Assembly (NCBI RefSeq): GCF_028769735.1
Contig: NC_088173.1
Coordinates: 65,441,963-65,505,962 of the forward strand
Source: Zonotrichia leucophrys gambelii
Taxonomy: Eukaryota > Chordata > Aves > Passeriformes > Passerellidae
DNA: 64,000 nt
Direction of reading: 5' to 3'
How positions within the stretch are numbered: the first letter of the stretch is position 1; each line of letters starts with the position of its first letter. Position numbers and translations under genes: made by a program. Below the pieces are notes generated by a model. The model was not told the DNA's origin. It made no database searches and was given only the letters and a program-made list of their open reading frames with translations. Of this stretch, positions 21,996-32,609 are shown in pieces.

Positions 21996-24900
21996 GTGTT
22001 TGGGAGCACCAGTCAATGAGTTTGTGTGATCTGTGTTTTGGTTTTCATCCCTTTTCAAAAAATCTCTCTTCAGAGGGTGCCAGCTTTCCCTATTTTATAG
22101 TTTGGCTTTAAAGATATGAGATGCAGCTCTGGAACATTTTCATCCTGTGGTTTTATTTTTTTTAAATCTGATGGGGCCTGCTATTTTATGAACTCTGAGT
22201 GTGTTTGTGTAAATGCTTATTCAGCCCTCATGGGTTTATTCATGGCTGTATTGCTGAAGCATTTGGGAGTTCATTATTGTCCGTAGTTCCACATGAATTA
22301 AGTTGTTTTCTCAGAAAGTAGAGTTTTAAAAGAATTTTCTTCTTGATTTCCAGAGCTGTTTGGCCAACTGTTGTGTTATGGTGCAGTTGCTGCTTGGGCA
22401 GTGCAAGCCCAGCATTTGCAGCCCTTCTCCTTCTGCCCAGGCACTGATTCAGGTGCTGAATTTCCTGAATTCCCAGCACAGCTGGGTGGGAATTGGGCTG
22501 CATGGTCAGGCTGCACTCTCACTGTTTGCACCTTCATGGAGTCCTCTTCAGAGCCCCTTCTCCCCTCGCATCCCTCCAAATAACAGAGATTTAATGAGAA
22601 CACCCTGATGTGCTCCAGCACAGGCTTGGTCACACCAAGCGAGTGAGCCTAATGAGCCTCTTGGGGAGAATGGTGTATTTACTGTTCCACCTGGAACCTG
22701 AGCCCACAAATGGGATGATTAGATTTATGTGTTTGTCCTTAAGGGCAATTCTGGCTACAATTTCAGGGCTGATGGAATTTTTTTGCTATCTGGCCAGACA
22801 ATTCAAAGTTGAGCTGGAGAAACAGTAACTTGTCTTTTATTCTCATGGCCAGAGTGTTTAGTGAGGTTTAATTAATCTGGATCTTGAGACTTCCACCTGG
22901 AGAAATAGTGGGATAAAATTGGTCAAATGAATTTTTAATTAGAGCTCATACCCACTAATGACTGTATTTTTTAATTTAAGGTTTTATCTACTGCAAATTT
23001 GTACTCAAAGGACCTTAATGGTTTTTTTTTCTTTTACAGATGATTTGTTTTAGTAGTGTCTGCATGGAACTGCATTCCCTTGCTATTTTAAGGGGAAAAA
23101 AAAAAATCAAACTTTTGATGTGGAAATACCTAAATGTTGTTAGACTGTGCAATTTGAACTGTTCATTAATCCAAAGGTTTAAGAAGGCTATTTCCCAGAC
23201 TGTTTTCAATGGCTGATTGACAGATAAATTCTTGAGCTTTACCATAGGACTGAACTTTTTTTATACTTTCAAACCTGATTCTTTTTGTCTGCCTCTTTCT
23301 CAGTGTAAAATTCCTGAAACTTCCTTTTGGATGATTTAAGAAGTGTCTGCTTTGTGCTGCTGAAGCCGCCCATGGAAAGATGGCAGTGCTTTGTGTGGTT
23401 GTGAAACCAAGAGCCAGGCTGTTGGAATGTGCCATGTGGGTCCAGCAAGGACTCGGATTTGTTTGGTTGGTCCTAAATTAAACCTGATTTATGCCCACAG
23501 AGGCTGCTAAAGCTTCTCTCTTTCCCCCCTTCTTATTTTCAAATGTCTGTAGAAGAAAGTATGCTTCTGGATATTGAGACAGGTGGAACCACTTAGCCAG
23601 GGAACTATAAAAAATAAATTAGTGGAATATCTGGTATCTTCCCCTAGAATCATGTGGGTTTTCATTGCTGGAAAAGTCTGGTCAAGGTAGAAATGAATCT
23701 GGGCCTTTAATCCTGTGTTCTGTTGAGGGTGAGTGTATCCTATGGTTCTCTGGATTATTGCCTTGAGTGGTGCTGTTGCTTGAAAATGGAGTTTTCATTG
23801 AGCCCTCTGTACAATGTTTTACATTTCTTTTGGGCCTGTTCCAGAAAATGGCTCTATGCTGTGGTAGTAAATTTTTGATAATTATTAAAATAATTAGAAA
23901 TTAAAGCATATAAACAACACTAGATCTATCTATGCAGAAATCCTCATGCTACTTTTGAAGTAGTTTGACTCACCAAAAGAGTCATGTTCAGCTATCAGAG
24001 TGAATTCTGAAAAGAACCCTTTTGAAAGAATTGATATTAACTTTAACCACCATGGGCAGGTGGTATTACACTGTTGTTCACTTTGCTTTTTCTCTTACTT
24101 TTTATGCTGCAGCTGAACCTCTCTAGTATGCTAAAAATAAACAAAGAATATCTATGTAATGCCTCAATCTTAAATTATAGCTTATGTGGTTTTACTTTTA
24201 TTCTAGAGAAGTTGGAACAGAATTTGCAGACTGTTTTGTAAATGTGCTTACATATTGTAATTTAAAATAATGAGTACGTCCTTGTGCTATTAACATTACT
24301 TAAAAATTTACATTCCTTGTTTTTCATTCTCAGTGTGTACATTGATACAGGAAAATTGCAGGGCCAAGTATGCTGATTCTCAGAAAAGTTTATTAAGTTT
24401 TCCTTTCTGCAATTAAAATTTGTCTAATTCCCAAGTGCTTTAAATTCAAGTTTGAAAATACATCTTAGTAAATATATTTTCATGGGGTTTTTGAGTAAAT
24501 TAGGACTTCTTTAAAGAGTATACTTTAACTTTTTTGTAGTTTTAAGTATTTGTAGTGTGCAAGTATTTGACACTAAGAACCCTAAGAATTAGTTGTTTTT
24601 AAAGACAAAAGGAAAGCAGGAAGGTAACAAAATGCTTTAATTTGTCTTGAACTTTTCTCTCACTTTGAAATATTTAGAATGGTGACACTTCTCTATGAGA
24701 ATTACACATTTTTTTGCTAAAAAGGAATTAAAAAAATAAACTTCAGGTATTTGAAAATGACAAATAGAATTGCAGAATCTCTGATCTTTTCATCTTTCAG
24801 TTGGGAGCCAGCTCAGCACAACCAGGATGGAGAAGTTAAATAAACCAACTTGTCAAACTTTGCAGTGCACTTGCTGCTTTCTGGAAATACCTAGAGTAAA

Positions 24901-27497
24901 TGAAAAGCACTTGGGTGTTTAGTGCTGTGAAAGCTGGCTAACAAGTTGTGTGTTTCACAATTGATTTTATTTGCAATACTTAAGTTACTGTTTGATTGCC
25001 TGTTATTTTAATTACAGCCAGTAAAGCAACAACAAACTGCCAAAAATGATACAGACTTGAATAGTGTTTATTGATTGCCAGGCATGAGCAGAGGAGCTGA
25101 TCTGATTTGCAAAACCACAGGTGGAACAAAGAGATGGAAAGAGCAGAATAGAATTCTTTCCAGTATTTCAAGCAAACATCTTTTGTTTGTAATATAGCTC
25201 AGTCAGGGATTTAGCTGTTTAAAAAAAGTACATGAAAAAGGCTCAATTTGATTTAAAAAGAAGCTTTGCAATTTTCTCATTAATGTCATTTTAATATTGT
25301 TGGAACATGCAGTTTGTGACTAACAAATCCATCAAATGTATTAGCCAAGTGTTAATTTTATACTAGTGTGGGATGTTGCAAATAGCAAAATAAAGGAAAG
25401 ATGGAAAATAAAGGCAACATAAAAATTGGCATTAAAATGAAATTGCATGTAGCATTGAAAATCTCTACAATATTTTCAAGAATTCCATAGAGAAAGTTTT
25501 TCTCCATCTCAGAAAAGGGTAAGAAGAATGAAGTGTATCTCCAACAGAGGAACATTTGAAAAAGGAGGACATTTATTCATGCCTTCCAATGCTTCTTGGA
25601 AATTTGGGAGGATTGCACTTGGAATTTTATCTGGTTCTTAGTTTATTGGAATCTGCCCCAAGTGTTTTCATCAAAACCTGAAAATGATCTCGGATTCAAG
25701 TAGAAACCTCAAAAAGTCACTTAAAGAGGTTCTGGCCATGAACCTGTAGTCCATTATGATGACACTGCTGTCAAAATAAGAACAGAGGAGTTGCAAATGA
25801 AAATAATTGGACTATTGAATGATTCAGTTCTTTAACCCTTGCCATGCCCAATGAGGAGAGCACAGATGAATTGAGAGCAGGGGAAATGAATCACATGGTG
25901 GCAGGACAGATGAAACACTGTTCTGATGTGTCATATGTGAAAACACAGTTTGATGTTCCCTCCTCCCTTATCCTCTATTGAAGTCTGATTCCTTTTGGCT
26001 CTATAAACTTTACTAATGACGTAAACTGTGCTTAAAAGGTGGTTGGGAATTTTTGTGGTCTTTTGTTTGATTGTTTGTTTTCTCTTTGACTACAAAAACA
26101 CAAACATTTCAGCATTGTGTTGCAGTGTGCATTCCTGGGAACAGTTGCATCAGCAGAGCTGGGAGTATTTATGGAGTGAAGCCCTAAGGCCTGCTCTTGT
26201 TGCCCAGAGACAATTTATATCTGTTTGTTTTGTAGTCTCTGTCCATCACTGTCACTGCCCATGTGGCACAGCCACTGTGGCAAATATGAAACTTTTCACT
26301 ATCAGTAATGTTCCATGTGACAGAATTTTTATTCCTTCCATTTAAAAAAGGGTGCTGGAGGGCTCAGTGAATGCATGGTGCATACTGAAATAAGTGATGA
26401 GGTTTCCAGAGTAAAGCCCTCAGAATGTGGTAAATGGAGATGCTGTTCACCATGATGACATCTGTTATTATTTATCTATATATTCTGTTGTCAGCAGGGT
26501 TTCTGCTTGGTTCAGTGTGCCGGAGGTGTCATTTCTGGCTTGTGTGGGCTTCTGTGCAGCCCAGCACTCTGCTGTGGGGCTGGCTCAGTGCAGAGCTATG
26601 GCAGGAGAAGTCATTGCTTGGGAGCTCTTTTACCTTGTGGTGCAAAATCAGCAATCGCTAGTATTCCAGTAGTGTATGGTTTTCAGAAGTGGGTGTTTTC
26701 CTGGCTAGATCTGTTCTTAGCGGTGGGTATCAGTTAAAGTCAGACAAGCTGTTTGCTGGGGAGATGGGACAGATGTTTCGTCTGCTCCTGCACTGCTGGA
26801 AAGGTTTGTGATGGCTGTTTTGGTTTTTTCCCTGGGGTAGTTGCCAGCTTTGGCAGTCTGTTCTTGAGCCAGTGGTTCAGCTGGGCACCACGTGTAACCT
26901 GAGCCAGCAAACAATCCCTCCGAGAGGGGACATCCCTCTCCTGGAGCTGTCACTGCCTGCCTTTACTTCAAATCTCCTGCTTGCCAAACTGCTTTAGCTC
27001 ACTCAGTCAGCACAAGGCAGTAATTTTGTGGTTACCTTAGTATTATTCTTCTTCTTTGGGATATATTGACTTGCTGGATAATCAAATACCAAGCTGTATA
27101 ATGAAGAATGAACTCTTTTCTGGGAGAATTGAAGGGAGACACTTGAAGATGACCTTCCTTTAGCAGCTGTGACTGCCCATGCCTTTGGGATGTACCTTAA
27201 GCCCTTGCATATTTGGCTGTGTGAGCCATGCCCTTTGACAAGTCAGGTCCAACAATCTTATACTGGCTGTCTGAGTCCTTTAGTACCTCTGACCTTAACC
27301 CTCTTGTGCCTTAGTTTCATTATTTTGCAAAAGGTGCTTTCTTCACGATACATATTCTAGGAAAATAAAGGAATGTATGAGAATTCAGGTATTACAGCTG
27401 TAAGTGCCACAGAAAAGCACATTAGGATTTTTGTTTTTGGGAGCAGGATTTGAATAGTGTACAATAAACAAATTCTTGAGGAATCAGGTGGGATAAT

Positions 27498-27526
27498 AGG
27501 TTATCATAAGGTACCTATGATAACCT
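27498..27526. repeat. Perfect 11-bp inverted repeat, 7-nt loop
   Basis: The arms AGGTTATCATA and TATGATAACCT are exact reverse complements around AGGTACC. The structure lies just upstream of a local tandem duplication. Confidence 0.85.
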
Positions 27527-27548
27527 TATATCATAAAGTTTCTCCATG

Positions 27549-27620
27549 TTTGGAAAAATGCAGAGCATGTTACTTCATATTTGATTTCTTCATATTTGGA
27601 AAAATGCAGAGCATGTTACT
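27549..27620. repeat. 46-bp partial tandem duplication
   Basis: 'tttggaaaaatgcagagcat' followed by 'gttact' occurs at 27549 and again at 27595. Confidence 0.85.
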
Positions 27621-30600
27621 TTCTAATTTTAGTGTTTCCTAACTTTGACATGCCTGATTTTGCACCTTTAATCATGTTAATTTAATCTGATTTAATTGTG
27701 TCAATTAAAGTTTCTCTACACTGGAATGTAACTGATAAGGCACTAAGAACAAGCCTTAAGAAGAAAATTTGGGATGCATGTACTAACCATGTTTTTTCAG
27801 TAGTCAGTAAGTTCAGCATTGATTTTAATATAAGTTACAGAAAATACTGCTGGTTCTTTGGTTGAATATTAAGTGTTTATTGAGTCTAAACACCTTATCC
27901 CCCTAATATATAGCTGCTAAATATGAGAGTTTTCAAAAAACTAACCAATATAAAACTAGAATTAATATAGCTAAATATTATTGCTATAACCAGTGGTAAA
28001 GTGATTTTAACTAGAAGTTTCATTATCAGGGAGCTATCTCCTGATTGCTTACCAAAATTTTTAAGAAGTTTTTACAGTATTTTATAATTGATGACAAAAC
28101 TGTGACACTCAGTAGGAGAGTGAAACCACAATCAAGTTTTGTCTCACTCTCATTCTTTTAGGCCATGTGTTTTGAAGAGAAATCTGTGTTTTCAGAGCCC
28201 ACATATCTGGACAGTGGGAGGATGTTTGATCATGCTGAGAGTTGAAATTTCATTTTTACTTTATTCACTGGAGAAATTGTAATTCATCTTTGAGACTTGA
28301 CAAAGTAAGAAATTTATATTGCTGGAAAGCATAACAGATAGACTGACACAGCAATTCAGGCATAACAGATGGCTGAGTTTCAGGAATGGGATGAAAGTTG
28401 AAGTGGGATTATAAGCTAGGTATAAAGTACATCCAAAGACCTGAGGCAAGAGCAAATACCAAGAACTGCTTCAAGGATCACTGTTGGGCACATTTAAGAG
28501 TTTGTTTTCTCAAGCTCTTTATAGTCATGTGATGATTATTCTGTACTTGTATTCTGTGAGTTTAAACTGTATTGTTTTGTGCTGTGATCCTGGCTGGGAT
28601 AAGACAGATAATTTGTGAGAGGCTGGAGCACTGCAAAGAGAAAAAAGGTTTTCTGCCTTCAGCTCTAATAACATCGATGAGTTACAATATCATACTGTAC
28701 ATAGAAATACAATAATGAATTGTAGAGTAGAACAACAAAAAACATGTTTACATGGGGAATACTTTGAAATAGAAGTCCTTGACTAGCAATCCCAATTATT
28801 TTTTGCACAGCTGCTCACATTCCAGCAAACGAATGTCTTGTTTTGAATTAGCTTCGTGTCGTTCAACAGGGAGTCTTATTTATAGAACAAAAATATTCAC
28901 ATGGATCCAATCAGGAATGATATAAATTAACGTCTCATCATAAACAAGTGCAGAGACTTGTAAAGTTTCCCTAATATTCTCTTTGCCAAGTCAGACAAGT
29001 AGTTTACAGCTTCTGCACATGGCACGAGCAGATTTGCACTGCTCTCTGCACAGGGCTGGGAACAGTTGTCTCCTGTTTCTAGCAGGTGGCAACTTGTATT
29101 TGTTTACTGGCTTAGTGGGATACTTTTATGAGAAATGTTTCTGTAGCCTGAGAATAAGGCAGTAGGAATGCTGGCTTTACAGTAATTGTTTGTGTGAAGC
29201 TGGGAAATGAGCACTGCCTCCTCACCTTTAGCAGTGTAATCATCTTGAATAACCTGCTTTGGAAGTTGAGCTGAAAAATTTCCTTTTTTAAAAAAAATAT
29301 CTTTAGTGCTTTTTATTAAATGTTGAAATTAATTTCCAATGCAGATAACCAGACCTGAGGTCTCTGCCTCAGCTGGGTGTCCTTTTTTCCTACAGAGTAG
29401 CCTCTTGTACCTTCTGTCCCCCCTTTCAGCTTTGAATTCTCCCTGTGCCTCAGAGGTAACCAGACGGGTAGAAAACAGCCTATTCTAGATGTGCTTTGCC
29501 CTAAACACTTGTGGTGGGAGAGAGGTGTGGGTTTTAATCCTTCAGATAAAGCAAAGCACTTTGGGATGCTGTATAAAAAATGTGGATGGTGCTAAAGCAT
29601 TCTCTACCTTTTTTCTTGTGGAGCTTCTGCTCTAATGGTTGATCTCTGAGGTGCCTGCTTGGGCATTTGAGGTGCTCTAGAGTTTGTTTGAATTGGTACA
29701 AAGTTATGAACCACTGTAGCAAAATGAATTTGCTGATGTTTGTGTGGGAACTTGTCTCAAGGGTGAGGGAGACAGAGCAGAAGGCTGAAGGGGGCTTGCT
29801 TGAAAATGCCACAGGTGTTTCGGTCTGGCTTCATAGGTTTGGGAAAACATAATTTAATTCCTGTCTGTTGAGTGAGAGGCAGGAGTTGTCATTGGGAAGC
29901 TTTACAGAAGTGTTCAGAGTACAGACTAATAATTTGTGTTCAGTGTAGTAGAGAAGTGGGGGCAAAAATGGGGTGAAATAGTCAAAAGTCAAGCCAACTT
30001 TATGGGAGCATGGTGGAGGCGATGAGAAGGGAATGGATTTTCAGATCAGAGAAACCCTCACAATGAAATAATGGAAGTCTCTGTTCTAGTTGGGACTAGA
30101 TTTTTAGTTACACAGAATTCCAAACCTTGGAATCAGCATTGTTTAGACCTTGCTTGAATGTGGGCACCTGAAGAAGCCTGAGCCTAAAATTGGCTCCAGC
30201 ATCACAAATGTGATGTTGATAATGTCTACTGTGACCAAGACTTCATTTTGTCTTTCATATCAGACAGTGTTATGTTCAATGTCAATAATGTTCACCTAAA
30301 AAAACCCAAAACACAACCAGTCCTGCAGCCGAGGTTTGTCCTCAGGAGACTGAGATACTTTGCTGTGCCACAAGCCAATAAATCAATTAGTCTAAGGTCA
30401 GCCCTTCAGTTAATGCTGAAAATTTCTCACAGACAGAAGCTTTAGGGGAGGATATGGAAAACTTGCAGCTTCTCTTTTTTTGCTTGGCCATAGCAACTAT
30501 CTTAGACATTTCTTTCAGCCAACAGCAATATTGGTTTGGATTAGTTAGACCAATTTCTTAACTGCTGAAACCTGGAGGCATTTTTCACAATAACACTTTG

Positions 30601-30769
30601 AAACAGTTAACAAGTTTAGTTTTAGCAGAGGTTGATTGTACTTGCATGAGAAAATCTCTTACTCTAGATAAATGAGATGTGAAAATAGACTTCTCTTGGC
30701 TAATACAGAGAACCTTGCTGAGGGCAAATGTCTGAAGATATGGAAGAATGTTTGTAAAGGGTTTTGTGG

Positions 30770-31000
30770 ACTAGAATCACAAAGCTGTGGGGTTTCAGGG
30801 ACTCCTGCAGGATATCTTGTCCAGCCTCTCCATCTGAGCAGAGCTCCTGACAGCACGAGGTTGTGCCAGCTCAGGCTTTGTCTGCAAGTCTCATTTTGGA
30901 GATCTCCAGGGTCCAGCTTCTCCCATCCCTTTGGACAGCCCATTCCCCTGCTGCACTGCCTGTGCCCTGAGGAAAAGGGCTCAGGCCAGTGTGAGCTCAG
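30770..31000 (-). mobile_element. Probable degraded CR1 LINE fragment
   Basis: It starts 'tagaatcacaaagctgtgggg' with 'cttgtccagcctctcc', and later has 'ggagatctccagggtccagcttctcc' and 'ggacagcccattcc'. These resemble a diverged reverse-complement CR1 3' region. The 3' limit is unclear, and GC-rich unassigned sequence follows up to 31240. Confidence 0.5.
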
Positions 31001-31246
31001 AGCTGCAGCTTTGCTTTTGAGCTCTGCTGTTGTCTCTGCTGCTGAGATAACTTGGCTCTGTCAGAGTTTTCCCCTGAGCTGGCTCTTCCCATCAGGGCTG
31101 CAGTCTGTCCCAGTCTGTACTGAGCTGTGGGGTCTCTCTGCTCAGGTTGTGCCATTTTCTACTTCTAATTGATCCCCTTTGCTGGCCCAGCCCTCTGGTT
31201 TATCAAGGTTCCTTTGAGCTGAATCTTTTATATCAATGCTCCCCTG

Positions 31247-31489
31247 TGTGGGGGCCTGAATATATGTTGTATTGTGGGATCTGTGTGGGTCCGAGTTGCT
31301 CCAAACGAGCTGCAGCTGCAGGGTCCTTGGTTGGGCAGCAGCTGTAGCTCGTGAAGGTAACTGAGATAAATAGGGGTGGGTTGAGAGCCCAAGAGGAGCC
31401 CCTGAGAAGATAGGAAGGACTGTGCTGCAGAGAATGGAGAAGAGCCCCAGCAGAGAGGCAAGAACAACACTGCAGCGAAGATTACAACA
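31247..31489 (+). repeat. 5' LTR of the miniature ERV
   Basis: This is a 243-bp LTR with TG...CA termini. A GATAAATA element inside it could serve as the TATA box. It differs from the 3' LTR at four transitions in the last third or so, which points to a recent insertion. Confidence 0.9.
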
Positions 31490-31491
31490 AC

Positions 31492-31509
31492 TGGTGACCC
31501 CGTGTGAGG
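31492..31509 (+). other. Primer binding site of the miniature ERV
   Basis: TGGTGACCCCG matches the first 11 bases complementary to the tRNA-Trp 3' end used by avian alpharetroviruses. The following bases (TGTGAGG) diverge from it. The position, two bases after LTR1, is what a primer binding site requires. Confidence 0.65.
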
Positions 31510-31553
31510 AAGAACACTGCAACCAAACATTGAAAGAAGGTATGGAATCCCCA

Positions 31554-31875
31554 GACAGCCGAGAGCTGTGGCAGCCTGAGAGCTGGGACTTTGGAATATC
31601 AGCCAGAGAGCTGGGACTATAGAAGATAGGACAGCTGAGAGCTGTGGCAGCCTGAGAGCTGGGACTTTGGATTATAATATGGCCTTTGAATTAAGGAGCT
31701 GTAGCAGCAGAAAGCTGGAAGAATATGGCCTTTAAAGAAAAGAGCCTTGGAACATCTAAAGACAGCCGAGAGCTGTGGCAGCCAGAGAGCTGGGACTGTA
31801 TAGGGATATGTATATATTCTATGTATGTATCTAAGACAGCCGAGAGCAGTGGCAGCCAGAGAGCTGGGACTGTAT
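31554..31875 (+). repeat. Four interspersed copies of a roughly 40-bp internal repeat
   Basis: Units begin GACAGC(C/T)GAGAGC at 31554, 31630, 31761 and 31835. Each continues with a 'gtggcagcc.gagagctgggact' core. They are separated by AT-rich spacers, two of which share 'atatggcctttraa'. The repeats fill most of the element interior and do not form an open frame on the plus strand. Confidence 0.8.
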
Positions 31876-31917
31876 GCATATTGTAATTGTATAATTGTTA
31901 AAAGAAAAGGGGGGAAA

Positions 31918-32160
31918 TGTGGGGGCCTGAATATATGTTGTATTGTGGGATCTGTGTGGGTCCGAGTTGCTCCAAACGAGCTGCAGCTGCAGGGTCCTTG
32001 GTTGGGCAGCAGCTGTAGCTCGTGAAGGTAACTGAGATAAATAGGGGTGGGTTGAGAGCCCAGGAGGAGCCCCTGAGAAGACAGGAAGGACTGTGCTGCA
32101 GAGAATGGAGAAGAGCCCCAGCAGAGAGGCGAGAACAACACTGCAGTGAAGATTACAACA
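31918..32160 (+). repeat. 3' LTR of the miniature ERV
   Basis: This is a 243-bp copy preceded immediately by the purine tract at 31900-31917 and followed by the CCCCTG target duplication. It is about 98% identical to the 5' LTR by direct reading. Confidence 0.9.
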
Positions 32161-32489
32161 CCCCTGTGCAAGCTTGATGCTGTACTGGGTTTGCTGTATC
32201 TGCATTGATTCTGCTCTGGTTTGCTGGAAAGGGTTTCAGACATTGGTAACTGCTTGGATTGCTCTGTGCCAGCAGCCAAGGCACTGATTTGATCTCTTGG
32301 GGCTGAGTGGTGCACAAGTGTGCAGCCTGTGCTCCCAGCTGCGACTGCTGCAAGGTGTGGGGCTTTGTCCTTCCTTTGGCTCTTGCATTGGGCTGGCCAA
32401 GCTCGGTGTGTCTGTGCTCAGTCCATGCCCATGTGCATAAATACCTCCTGCTCCTTCTGGTTTGAGCTTCTCTCTGAGATGGTTTCAGA

Positions 32490-32600
32490 TCACACAATCA
32501 CTGAGTTGGAAGAGACCTTTAAGATCATCAAGTCCAGCCCTGCCCTAACACCTGAACTAAACCATGGCACTGAGTGCCACATCCAGCCTTTGGAAATGCT
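32490..32600 (-). mobile_element. CR1 LINE 3' end fragment
   Basis: 'atcactgagttggaagagacctttaa' followed by 'gatcatcaagtccagccctgcc' is the reverse complement of the CR1 3' end. It appears to be the same subfamily as the copy at 21.9 kb. Confidence 0.9.
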
Positions 32601-32609
32601 GAAATAACC

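Larger units (their letters stand above)
22000..30760. other. CTBP1 intron 1, no recognised gene
   Basis: AT-rich sequence with short GC-richer islands at about 22.36-22.63 kb and 26.5-26.95 kb that I cannot assign. The inverted repeat and 46-bp duplication near 27.5 kb are listed separately. A possible conserved block lies at 28.68-28.96 kb. Confidence 0.6.
31247..32160 (+). mobile_element. Complete 914-bp non-autonomous LTR retrotransposon (miniature ERV)
   Basis: Two 243-bp direct repeats (31247-31489 and 31918-32160) both start TGTGGGGGCC and end TTACAACA. They differ at only four positions, all transitions. The element is flanked by a perfect 6-bp target duplication CCCCTG (31241-31246 and 32161-32166). 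Two bases after LTR1 comes TGGTGACCCCG, the start of a primer binding site of tRNA-Trp type as in alpharetroviruses. Directly before LTR2 is a purine tract (31900-31917). The 428-bp interior has no gag, pro, pol or env coding sequence and consists largely of an internal repeat. It must have been mobilised in trans by an autonomous ERV. Confidence 0.9.

Noticed and set aside
31617..32315. 232-residue minus-strand open frame
   Set aside because: It runs antisense through the mini-ERV interior and LTR2 and repeats text from the antisense of LTR1. It is an antisense shadow of repeats, not a viral or host gene.
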